Shown here one piece after another: positions 36,426 through 47,051 of a stretch of DNA of 64,000 bases. Made by a program: the position numbers and the translations under genes. Each line of letters starts with the position of its first letter. Position 1 is the stretch's first letter. The notes beneath the pieces are model-generated. The model was given only the letters and a program-made list of their open reading frames with translations. It did not search any database and had not been told where the DNA came from. Source of the DNA: Epiperipatus broadwayi (Eukaryota; Onychophora; Udeonychophora; Euonychophora; Peripatidae); NCBI GenBank assembly GCA_028023455.1, contig JAQFVV010006624.1, positions 496,001 through 560,000 of the forward strand, read 5' to 3'.

Positions 36426-39299
36426 AATAAATATAAAATACTAAAACCTTTAGAGATTTATAAAAATGAATGAAGTAGTTGGGTGTAGTATCAATGTCTA
36501 TGATCATCTAGGAGAGAGGTGCAAATAGTGTCACAATTAAATATAGGTGTGGTAATGAGTAAACCAAATGTGCTCTCTTATATAGAGGGCTGATAAACCC
36601 TCTCTTGGATATGCTCTCATGTGAGGCTTAATGAGCTGTCTGAATAACAGTAATTGGTACAACCTCTGTTGCAGAAGACATGATATATAACAATAATCCA
36701 TTTGATTTTTTGTATGGGGTATTAAATGTACATGTTGGTCTTATAACATTGATTCTCATTTTTTATACATGTCAGTTTGCTTCTAAGAATGTATTATGGT
36801 ATAGTTGTACATGACATTAACTAGGATTCTTTCAGCTTCAAAAGATGACCATTAATGGTATAAATTTAAAATAATGAGGAAAAAAATATTCATCTCCATT
36901 TCATTGACTCATCATTTTAAGGGAGGGGTATTGTAATATAGTAGACAGTGGTCAAATATAGCCATGACAGATATGTGGGAAATAAAAATATTTTTTCATA
37001 TTTTTGAAAATAATTATTAAATGATTTAAAGATTTGTGTTTCTTAACTAATAATATAAAAATTCCAAACATTATTGTAAATAATAAGAATGGGAATATAA
37101 TAACATTTCACTTTTTTATACTTTAAAGAAAAATATATTTATTTATTCTTTACAGTAAAATGTTGTTATTATATGTTATATAAAAAAGAAAATAAAGAAG
37201 GAAAAAAAAAGTATTGAAGAATGGGAATATTTATATTTTGTTAAGATTAATTGTAAAAGAAAGTAAAAAGTATAAATAATAATAAACAAATAATAATTTA
37301 CTTTCTTTTCAATAACATTATTTATTTACTGCTTTTAATTTTTATAAAAGTAATAAGATGGATAACATTTTAAGTAATGTTTATCAGTGCTTAAAAGAAA
37401 AAAATATATATATAAAATTTTAATATATTGTCAAAGAATTTTTTTATAAAATTAAAGTTGAATTTCTCTTTTCTCTCTATATCTCTAAGAAGATAATATA
37501 TTTTTAAATCAAAGCATAATTAAAGGATTGTACTGTTTTTTTGATAGAAAAATAATTACAAAAAATTTCAATATCAGATTTTTTTAGTTCAAAGAAAAAA
37601 AGAAATAATTTGTAAAAATAAACTCAATTGATCAGTGTTTAATGTTATCATGTCTGAGATAATATGTGATCTCATGAATACAAGAATATTCTAAAAAATA
37701 AATTTGGAGGACAAAAAAATTATTAGACTTTAATATCTACTCTAGTCAGAAAGTTATTTTTGAATCAGTCTTTGAGAGAAGCAAAACTGTAATAGCTCAT
37801 CTATGAAGAGAACAAGATGTTAAATTTTTAGTCTGAATTAAAACTAATTACACTATTACTTTAAAAAATGTTTTTAAAATGGATTTAAAAAAAGCCATGT
37901 AGTAAGTTTGATTTAGAAGCTGAGCATCACTAGACCTCACCATGTAGCCTGTTTACATGTAGAAAATATAAAAGTAACAGAATACACTGAAAAAAAATCT
38001 GCAAAGAGCTTTGTATTTCAATCAAAAGCATGACTTTTTTAGCCTGATATAAAATATATTAAAAATGGATAAATTTAACTGTACTAAACAGAAAATTATT
38101 ATATTGTAAAATGGTTAAATTTGTGATTCCCTAATGGAAATTTGATGCTATAGGAAAAAAAGTTAATGGAAGTACTTTTGATTCTACAATTTAGACATCT
38201 GGAGAACCAGAAGAAAAGCTGATCTGGAACAAAACTTAAAATTATAAATTTAAAATGAAAGACTCAAAAAATGAAATTATAGTAATGTAATGTATGGTAG
38301 AGTGCATATCTACATTTATAAATAATTTTTAATATATGTCATAATAAATAATTTTAATTAAGTTTTTTTTATTGAAATGTGTTTCTATTTATTTATTTTA
38401 TTTTTCCTTCAAAATTTGTAAAAAAAAAAAAAAAGGTATAGGATCTTCCCATTGTCAAAAAAAAGATTTTAAATAATCTTAAATTCTATTTTTACTGGGA
38501 AATGTTGTTTCCAGTTTTAATCACTGAAAATAAGAAATAATTCTGTTTAAAGTAAAGGTTAAATAATTTAAGATTTTGAAAAAAATATATATGTTTTCTG
38601 AATTAATTTATTGATTATTTTTTATTAAATAATTGTTTAAAAAGTAATACTCAATGTCTTTATTCTTTTAGCTATCTGTTCTATGAATTGCAAGTATGTG
38701 GTTTGATTTCCCTATAGCATGATGCTTTAATGGTCTTATAAAAGATTCCAGTAAAATTATTTACATTAACATAGATTAAATGTATGCATTTATATTTTCT
38801 TTGGTTCACTGATATAATCAGTAGCCTGAGATAGATCTAGAATAACAATGGTCAACTTATTTGTATGTGGGTATATGTGTTTATATTTGAATATCCAGAT
38901 GGTTACCTGAATAGCACAAAGGTCAAGATCACTTTTAAAGTCAATTCACTGTACTTTAGTTTTATGCAAATTACAAATAAGTTGATAGTTGGCCCATACA
39001 CTTATGGACAGAGGATTGATGATGATAAGCATGTATCAGAATCATAGCATTATTTTTTCTGATGCATGCAGATGGTTATTTTATGGTTTGCCTTGGGTTG
39101 GGCAGTGTCTGGATAATAAGATTTTATATTGTATTTCTTTTAAATTTAGTTACAAAGAATGACTCTTGATTACTTTTGTTTAATGCTGGTGATGTAACTT
39201 ATAATTATTATAATTACTTTATTTTATTCTATGCTAATTCTTACATTTCATTTTATTTATTCATTGGAGATAATTATTTGCCATCTTCCTATATTACAT
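36426..39299. other. AT-rich non-coding DNA
   Basis: No gene or RNA is recognised. Features are a poly(A) run at about 38419-38434 and a 15-base inverted pair (tcaacttatttgta near 38852 and its complement near 38968). Confidence 0.5.
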
Positions 39300-39590
39300 C
39301 TTCTTCCTAAAGTTACAATATGTATATTATATTTAATGTTTTCATGGTTACATGATGTAAATAAAATCATTTTGGTGTTAAATCATGTGTTAATTTTGAT
39401 TAATTTTCAACGTATTAATGAAATAAAATCCACCATTGTCAGGGTTAACTTTTCAAAGAAAAGCTGTTAGATCTCAAATAGTAATTAGATTGAGTGTGAG
39501 ATAAAGATAAGATTGAGCATGAAGTAGTTGAGCATTCAGAATATGTGGATTAGTTAAAACTAATACATTGTTTAACCCAAAAACTACTTT
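39300..39590 (+). repeat. Dispersed repeat shared with the Penelope remnant at 58670-59470
   Basis: It matches 58670-58920 in order: atttaatgttttcatggtt, gatgtaaataaaat, gtgttaattttgatta, ccaccattgtca, gagcat/gagctt and ggaatatgtggatta. Part of the same sequence returns inverted at about 39546-39590. No coding remnant is left here. Confidence 0.75.
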
Positions 39591-39621
39591 ATTTATATAT
39601 ATAACAAACTAACCAAAGGAA

Positions 39622-40222
39622 ATACATATAAAAACAAAAAAAAAAGACTTATAAATCCAATAAATAATATTATATTTCAACCAGAGGACTGGTTTTCATC
39701 AGAAAGAAAAAAATACACAGTAAAATGGCGATAATCAAAAATTACAGATTTGGTAAAAGATTAAAAATTTAACAAAACCCCCCTGATTGGTCACAAAATC
39801 TAACACAGAATATTAAAATGTATAAGTATTTTAGTTTTTAATGAATATTAATGTGAGCACAGCTATTTTTTGTATGTGAGCATAGTTTAATTTTTCTATG
39901 TATGCACATATGTATATTTTAATTTTTAATTTTGGATTTTTTATTTTTATATTTTAATTTAAATAGAATTTAAGCTTGATTAGGAGGGAATGTAGTTTTT
40001 TTTTTTTGTTTGAATTTTGTTATTGATTGGGTAGATATTCTGTGTTAGATTTTGTGACCAATCAGGGGGGTTTTGTTAAATTTTTAATCTTTTACCAAAT
40101 CTGTAATTTTTGATTATCGCCATTTTACTGTGTATTTTTTTTCTTTCTGATGAAAACCAGTCCTCTGGTTGAAATATAATATTATTTATTGGATTTATAA
40201 GTCTTTTTTTTGTTTATATATA
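39622..40222. repeat. Large inverted repeat (~190-bp arms, 218-bp spacer) with hammerhead-like motif
   Basis: Left arm (about 39622-39814) and right arm (about 40033-40222) are reverse complements that differ almost only in homopolymer length. The right arm on the plus strand holds CTGATGA (40147-40153), a 6-bp stem AACCAG/CTGGTT with loop TCCT (40155-40170) and GAAA (40171-40174). The left arm holds the same on the minus strand (39675-39702). This order matches the conserved core of hammerhead ribozymes found in Penelope-like and retrozyme repeats. Stems I and III are not convincing, so activity is not claimed. Confidence 0.85.
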
Positions 40223-41540
40223 TATTGTAGATAAAACCCCAATTATTCCAGAAAAAAAAGTAGTAGAGAGAAATTTTTTGTGGGTGTCGGTTTTATTCAG
40301 CTATATATTTTTATTAAAAATCACTGATAGAATACAGAAGAGAAAGGAAATGGCGATAAAATTCAAGATTGATGCTAATTTTAACTATATATTAGGAATC
40401 CACTTCTGGCTGTGTGTGGACCTATGTGCTTGTTTGAATAATCTATCTTAAATGCCTTCTAATTAATATTTCAAGTTTTAATTCTATGTAATCAGATGTT
40501 TTTTTTATTTATATATTATTTCTACTTTTGTATGTTAATATTCTAGAAAGAAAAGGAGAGAGAAAAAAGAAAGAAAGAGAGAGAAGCTGATTAGCAAATG
40601 TGTGAAATCAAAGACTCCATTAATGATTGTTTTTGACCACCAAACTAATTTGAACTGAGCTACTAATTAATCATAAGTTGACAGTTTCAAGATAAAAATA
40701 TTTCAAATAACCCAAGATGGATAGTAGATACTCCAATCACATATTACCATTAAGAGGCTAGTATAATTAAGGCACCGGTGTTGTCAGTAGAACAGAATGA
40801 ATAAATACCAGAGAGAAGCTGAAACAAGGATGTTATTATTGTTTCTTCCAGGACTGTTGTCATCAATTCATTGAACACATTTTATTGGGGAAAATTTAAA
40901 AAGATATGCAGTGCTAAATGCTAGATCATTTTGTTCCAAAGAGCTGAAGGTCCTGGAGTCCAGGCACATCTAAATGGGAAACCAGAGAAACACATCCAGA
41001 GCTGACCACATAAGAAGTGATGAGTACAGTGTCTACAATGCCTCTTACCTCCATCCACTTTGGAAAAGAAAATTTCAGAGGAAGGGAAAATCATGAAGAA
41101 GGTCTACTCTGATTCAAATTCAGGATTGTCTGTGAATAAGTTTAGACTTCAACTAGTTTATATCTATACTATAAATTTTCTATCATCCTAACAATCATGT
41201 TGAAAATAGTAACCAGGCTAACTTGAAGAAAATTTGCATGCAGTAATCAGTGTGCGCATTAAGACATTTTGCGTTCTTTTTTCCTCTGATATTATTATCA
41301 AGGAAATTCGCATGTGATAATCAGTGTGTCTTCTTCACATATACTTGTTCATATTGCCTGTTTGAAAGCTAATTAACGGTACTTCATGAATGCAGAAATT
41401 CAAAAAATTAAACAAATTTTATTAGCTATTAACATTTCAATTTTTTTTCCTCAATCCTCTCTCTCTTCCCTCCATATTAAAATAAATATTAACAAGTAAG
41501 AATTTTGTTATTGCTAAATAATATCATGCTACTTTTTTTA
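40223..41540. other. Non-coding DNA with a purine-rich tract
   Basis: An A/G-only tract lies at about 40547-40588. The 40840-41130 block is less AT-rich and carries short frames in both directions with stops; I could not identify it. Confidence 0.45.
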
Positions 41541-41641
41541 TATGTCATAGCATGGACCAGGAGGTGAACCCACAACCATCTGTAACCAACGACTTGCTTG
41601 CAAGGTGGCTGCGATGACCTCTCAGCTAACAACGCTTGACG
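41541..41641 (-). repeat. tRNA-derived SINE, same family as 59716-59826
   Basis: On the minus strand there is an A box TAGCTGAGAGG and a B box GGTTCACCTCC at tRNA spacing, then a shared tail atgctatgaca, as in the 59716 copy. It has no poly(A) tail, so it is an older or truncated copy. Confidence 0.75.
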
Positions 41642-42135
41642 GCTTTTTTCCTATTTTTATTTCAATTGTTTATCAAAGGTATTGTAACAGTCAAATCTGT
41701 ACATTTGCATAACAAAATCCAGAGTTTTAGCAAATCATCCCAAGGCTGACAAGCATAGAGTGGTATGAACCACATTGTCTGATATAGCCCCAATTCCTTT
41801 ACTAATGCTCAAAGATTTACCACCTTGCGGATGACACATATGAAGCCACAGCTGCATCTTCATTCCTCACATGCCAGCAGTAGCACATCAGTAAAGCACA
41901 AGACCATAAAAAATTGACTTATTAACTAGTATAGCCATATAGACAATGTGTGTGGCAGAACATAATTATAAAATATGGATTGTGATTCTTAACTAATGAT
42001 TAACTAATCAATAAAGACTTACCAATGAGCAACATTGAGACATGAAACAAAAGTTAAATTCAAAACCAATTTAATGAAAACTAAATATTAAAATTAATAA
42101 ATAAAAATAATGATTATAATGTGGCTATATAGGTT
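41642..42135. other. Non-coding DNA between SINE and dyad array
   Basis: I see nothing assignable. Composition is less AT-biased between 41700 and 41900. Confidence 0.45.
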
Positions 42136-42487
42136 ATCTCACATGCAGGTGATTAAGTTAGGGATACAATTTCATATTTGGGGTTGGGTTCACACACAAG
42201 TGATGACTGGGGTTATAATCATTTATGGTTTGCCTAGTTACAAGTGGCTTTAATTTACATATGCATATGTGATAATTTAAATCACTCGCAGGTGACATTA
42301 ATTATTCTGGTTACAAATTAGTTACATTACTAGATTTATTACAGATACATATATCACTCATAGGTGATGATTTTAATAAGAGCATTTACTGTTTATATAG
42401 CAATTCCAATCACGTGCAGGTGATTGTAGTTTGGATTACAAATCATTTAATTTACTTTGCTATATATTGATATCACTCGCAAATGAT
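42136..42487. repeat. Degenerate ~60-bp tandem array centred on an ATCAC(N)GTGAT dyad
   Basis: A 16-18-base imperfect palindrome of the form ATCACTCGCAGGTGAT recurs at 42136, ~42190, ~42257, 42281, 42353, 42409 and 42472, with 52-72-base spacing over most of the array. Between the dyads a partly conserved spacer repeats (ggttacaaatta, ggattacaaatc, ctatatat). Several dyads contain CAGGTG, an E-box form. No ORF. Confidence 0.75.
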
Positions 42488-45400
42488 GAAGAAATTATAT
42501 GTGTAAAATTACAGTTTCATGAGCCTTAAGATTACTTTATACATCGAGGTTAATTTGCTCATGACCATCTACGCCTAGTTTATGCTATATAACAGGGTCT
42601 AGATCTGCTCTAGAGCTAGCAGAAGTGATTATAAACATTGACAAAGAGTATGACATTTTATTAAATGCGAATACTTAATATCCTCTATGTAGCTTATGTG
42701 CTTACAAAATTAGACTCGAGTTCAGATCAAAGCTGAAAATACAATTATTATGGTGGGATGAACTGATGATTGGCAGTCAGACTTCAGATACCATGGCATA
42801 AAGAAAATATAAAGTCTGATAGCCCCTGCATCTCGAGAGTGCCTTTTCACGAGATTCTTACCAAGTAACGGTTCCCTTTTTACCGTATTCATTGCTGTGG
42901 AAATAAGCTACCTTTTTAGTCTGGTGATCGAACAACTAATTAAACTATGGGAGTCTCATGCTCCATTTCTGAGGATCCAGAATGGGGTGGGATAGCCAAC
43001 CTCCATCTGGAAGAGATAGTTGTCCGAACTAAGAGAGTAATGATGTAGCCCTTAAACATACAATCATTAAAAATATGCACAGCAACAAATATATATATAT
43101 ATATATATATATGCCGTACAAATATATATATATATATATATATATGCCGTAGCATTCCTTAAAAACACACTCGCACCACTGACTACATTATATAATAAAA
43201 TTTTATGATGCTTAACACTAGTTTCTTTCATGAAACTACCATATATCAATTCATTAGGTAGCATCTACAATTATGCTATTAAGGAAAACTTAGAAATCTA
43301 ATTTGTAAAGCTATCTATATAGAGATTTATAACTTTAGGAGGAGTACAGCACATTATTGAGCATCAAGATACAAAGTTATAGCTTTATGCTGTATTTCAA
43401 TCACTCCGGCTAAACATTAGTTAAATATTATCTCGAAAGCGAATCTACCTTTAAACAGCTGTAAACTTTTAATTATCTCTTAAACAAGATATTATACCCT
43501 TTTCAAAATGAGTTTCTTTCACATTCCTAGATGCTTTATTATCTCTATGTATGAAGATGTAATGGCTCCTCACTAAGCATTTAATCAATAGTAAAACCCC
43601 GCTTTGAACAAATATAGCACAAACCACTATGCAATGGAAAATCATAGAACTTGGCATAGATTTACTTAGAAAGAAATGTAAGTTTAGTGAGCAGATCACT
43701 TAAGTGAAATCTGAAATATTGATGTTTTAGCATAGTTTAAAAAGGAAATTGCAACGCAATTAGTTTATATCTGATAGACCCAGTTCAAGCCAAACTTAAG
43801 TAGTGTACAAGAATTAATCAAGGCAAATATTATTATTATATTAAAATATGTAAAAGCACATATCATTAAGTTAAAATATGTAAAATCAAATATCAGTAAG
43901 TTAAAATATGTAAAATAATCTAAAAACTTAATTATCATTTTAGAATGAAGCAGTTAAAACTATACGTAACAAAAATTACAATAATTAATTTAAAATCAAT
44001 CGTTTTAAGTAAGTAATGACTAACTAACTTTTAATAACTCGGGATAAAGTAAATATGTTGAACTAGATCAATCAGAGATAACTCAGCAAACCAACAAATA
44101 AATTAATAAATACATGGAGTACGTAAATCAATAAATAAGATATTAACTCAGTATGAAAATCAAATTAGTTATTAACTCAAATCGGGCAAGATTTTAAGGT
44201 GAAAACAAAAGAAATCAAAATTACATTTTAGTAGTGGTTTTAAGATGAAAAATAAAAAAATCAAAATTACATTTTCATAGTGGAGTGAAAGTACATTATT
44301 GCTATGGCCATAGAGTTTATATTTAGCTAGCTTTAGGGATTATCGCATTTTAGTTGAATTATTAAATTTAAGTAGAGGAATGTTTTAACGCTCTTCTTTC
44401 TGCTCACAAATTGGTCTCATGTTGAATGGCTGGAAACAGGCATCTGCTTCTTATGGCTCTTCCCTCGCTGCTTTCTGCATGGCATGGTAGACTTCCCGGG
44501 TTCAGAAGTCAAGAAAAAATGCCTTCTACTCAGATTGCATTATAATTAACAAATTTAAAGAAATTTGTCAACGAATTGACTTGAAATAATGTCCGAATCT
44601 ATCCAAAATGGGTGCAGAGGCTTATATTCTCAGCTTACCCCCCTCTTCTCGGTAATAGTAAGTTTTTAGATTTGTTTTGCTAATTTTCGTGCTGTATTCC
44701 CAGAATTGTGGAATCATCTCTGCTTTTATTATTTACAGCTGAGTTTTACAACTGGTCATCGACGATTTCTTTTTAATTACTCAGGATAATTTATTCTACA
44801 ACTTAGTGTTACTTTTAATTTTGTAATTAGGTCACACTACAGCGCAAAAGATTAAGTTTTATAATATCATTCTTTTTTCGAAAACAAATCTACAGATTGA
44901 AAACACCTGGTTATATATGTAACTCGATTAATTTAATTTAGCATTATATGCAGAACTATATAATTTCAAATATTACCTTTTTCAGAATAAATAATTTAAA
45001 TAAAGAAATTTATAATGTTTTAAATCTGTTAACATTATTTTTTCCTGCATATATGTAGTCTCGTGTTACACATACAATGCATTTTTCATTAATTCGCTCC
45101 TAGAAATATATGTGTGTGTATATATGGGTTTTTACATATACAGATACAATTGTTATCTTGGAGGCTTAAGATATATGCACACATACATAACTAATACCTT
45201 TATGTTTAAATTTAGCCTGATTTTAATACAATTTTAACCTGATATATGAGAATTTGGTGCTAGTTACATAGATAGAAGTACTACTATAGTATATAGTAGG
45301 TGAAACAGTATGATTGTCAAAGCTGACTGTTTCAGTATTATATATATTTACTTGTACACATATATGTTGAGTATTTTGATATAGTTTGTTTTAAAATAGA

Positions 45401-45789
45401 TGTTCATTTTTTGTTTTGATTGAAATATTTATGTAAATACTTTTTGATGATGAGAAGATTTAAACTCTAAACGATGTGTGTATGTACATAGAAGCATGGA
45501 CGTAGTGGACAAGGCTAAAATAAAATGATAAAGGGAATATACAATGATAATAGTAACTAGATGAGAGATTTATTTTTCTTTTAGTATTGATTTAGTAAAG
45601 GCAGAAATTAGGCAGAGCTGCGAATGGATACAGAGTAATTAGGGAATAGTTACATTACAATATTACTGACAAGATGGGATGTGTGGGACTAAATCATTTA
45701 GCAGGGGAAATGGCATTTAATACCAGAATTATAAGATGTGTGATGCTTGCCTTTTTTTTTCTTTTTCTTATTATTATTAATCATTAAAT
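42488..45789. other. Non-coding DNA with small tandem repeats
   Basis: Composition is more mixed than elsewhere, especially 42700-42950 and 44380-44760. Small tandem repeats are three ~30-bp units of ttaaaatatgtaaaa... at about 43838-43925 and two ~60-bp units of aatcaaaattacatttt... at about 44190-44285. I saw no gene, terminal repeats or target duplications; it could be an old LTR-like element. Confidence 0.45.
43089..43145. repeat. Compound (AT)n microsatellite
   Basis: Two (AT)n tracts are separated by gccgtacaa, and gccgta follows the second, so the interruption plus AT tract is itself duplicated. Peptide-like frames of Tyr-Ile repeats here are artefacts. Confidence 0.9.
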
Positions 45790-45839
45790 GTTTAGTAATT
45801 CTATAATCAATTTTATTACGATTAATTGTTTTGCGAATG

Positions 45840-45990
45840 AGCACATTTTTAATGTTGGAATAAAACATGAATCAGATGTTGAAGTTAAACTGCTTATATG
45901 TGTTTATTTATAAATCACAAAACTCCTTAGAAATGTTTCTCCTAAGTCATCATCAGATAAGAATATATTATGAACCACTGTAAAATATGA
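45840..45990 (-). repeat. Repeat fragment with CTGATGA...GAAAC motif
   Basis: On the minus strand CTGATGA (45950-45956) is followed after ten bases by GAAAC (45935-45939), in a context like Penelope terminal repeats. The ten bases do not form a convincing stem. No second copy was found in the window. Confidence 0.35.
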
Positions 45991-46374
45991 AAAAGGTAAT
46001 TTTAGTTGTGATGTGTAAAATCTTAGTCATAGAGATATGTATGTGGTGCTTACAATAACCTCTAGTTGCTGAATAAGTATTTAGGATCTAGTTCTCTTTC
46101 GTTGCCTTGGAAAAAATATGGGCATCTTATTATCATCAGAAATCATTTATAAAGAAGGGATAATATATACAGAATAGTAGTGCATACGTCTTATTTTTTA
46201 TAAGCTAGCTTAGTGGTTGATCTCCTATCATAGGCAAAGTAACTTGAAGATGTGGAAGCTTATCTAATAAATATAGGAATTAGATGATGTTTCAAGAAAT
46301 GAATATCAATCATTCCATCCTGAATAATAAAACACTAAAAGTAACTAGTTACATTGTAATGGACCTCGTATTTG

Positions 46375-46689
46375 TGTATAGAGGTTATGATTTATGGTAC
46401 AACACCAACTCAACCATTAGATAGTTGTGATACCACACTGTTACAATAATTTAGCTACCTAGCTGTGGGATGATGATCAGCCATCACCTGAATTCACACC
46501 CACTCCAGCTTGATGAACTAACTCAGGCGTGAAGAGTTCAGTATAATAATTTGGCAATCAATGTAATGGTCTCATGATTCAAACCACTTACTGCTATAAG
46601 AATTTGACCTTCCAATTGAGGGCATTCCAGTATAATAATTTGATATAAGAATTTGGTGATATGAACTGGTGATTCAAACCACTTTCCAG

Positions 46690-46733
<44 letters not shown>

Positions 46734-46784
46734 GCACATATGTATTGGAAAAATATTTATCATTTACACAAACATTCATTCTGC
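46375..46784. repeat. SINE-like tandem blocks and (TA)n microsatellite
   Basis: Two direct blocks (about 46536-46598 and 46626-46690) each contain cagtataataattt and end with gattcaaaccactt, a B-box-like sequence. A (TA)n tract follows at about 46691-46731. Likely remnants of a tRNA-related repeat. Confidence 0.55.
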
Positions 46785-47051
46785 CTTATCAGGCACTGAG
46801 AAGAAAGACCATGGTGTTTCTTGATCTTAAACTCAGAGGTAAAAAGCCAATAAACTCACCACACTGGCTAATGTGTGTTGGTGAGGAGCCCATCCATGTT
46901 CGTATACTATATGAATAATCACATAGTAATAACAGCTGCAACGACAAGAACGTATGGAATAGACATTAGGAATTTGCCCTGCTCGGTTCCTTTAAGGCCT
47001 CCAAGAGGAATCAAAGGGTCTCCTTTCAGTTAATAGCAAACTCATTTCTGC
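46785..47051 (-). repeat. Inverted RTE 5' region (twin-priming product)
   Basis: Reverse complement of the 5' untranslated region found in direct orientation at 27004-27300. Shared blocks include ctcttggaggccttaaagga, cagctgttattactatgtga and gtttattggctttttacctc. In copy 2 this segment leads straight into the endonuclease; here it points away from it and the intervening ~130 bases are lost. Confidence 0.85.

Noticed and set aside
40147-40222. Complete active hammerhead ribozyme
   Set aside because: The core and stem II are good, but I could not find a convincing stem I, or a stem III closing on a U-H cleavage site, by eye. Reported only as hammerhead-like.
42136-42487. CRISPR-like array of short palindromic repeats
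   Set aside because: Repeats are degenerate, spacers are themselves partly repeated, there are no cas genes and the context is eukaryotic.
43067-43264. Open frames with Tyr-Ile repeats (also 46594-46779 and 49699-49966)
   Set aside because: They are translations of (TA)n microsatellites, with no other support.
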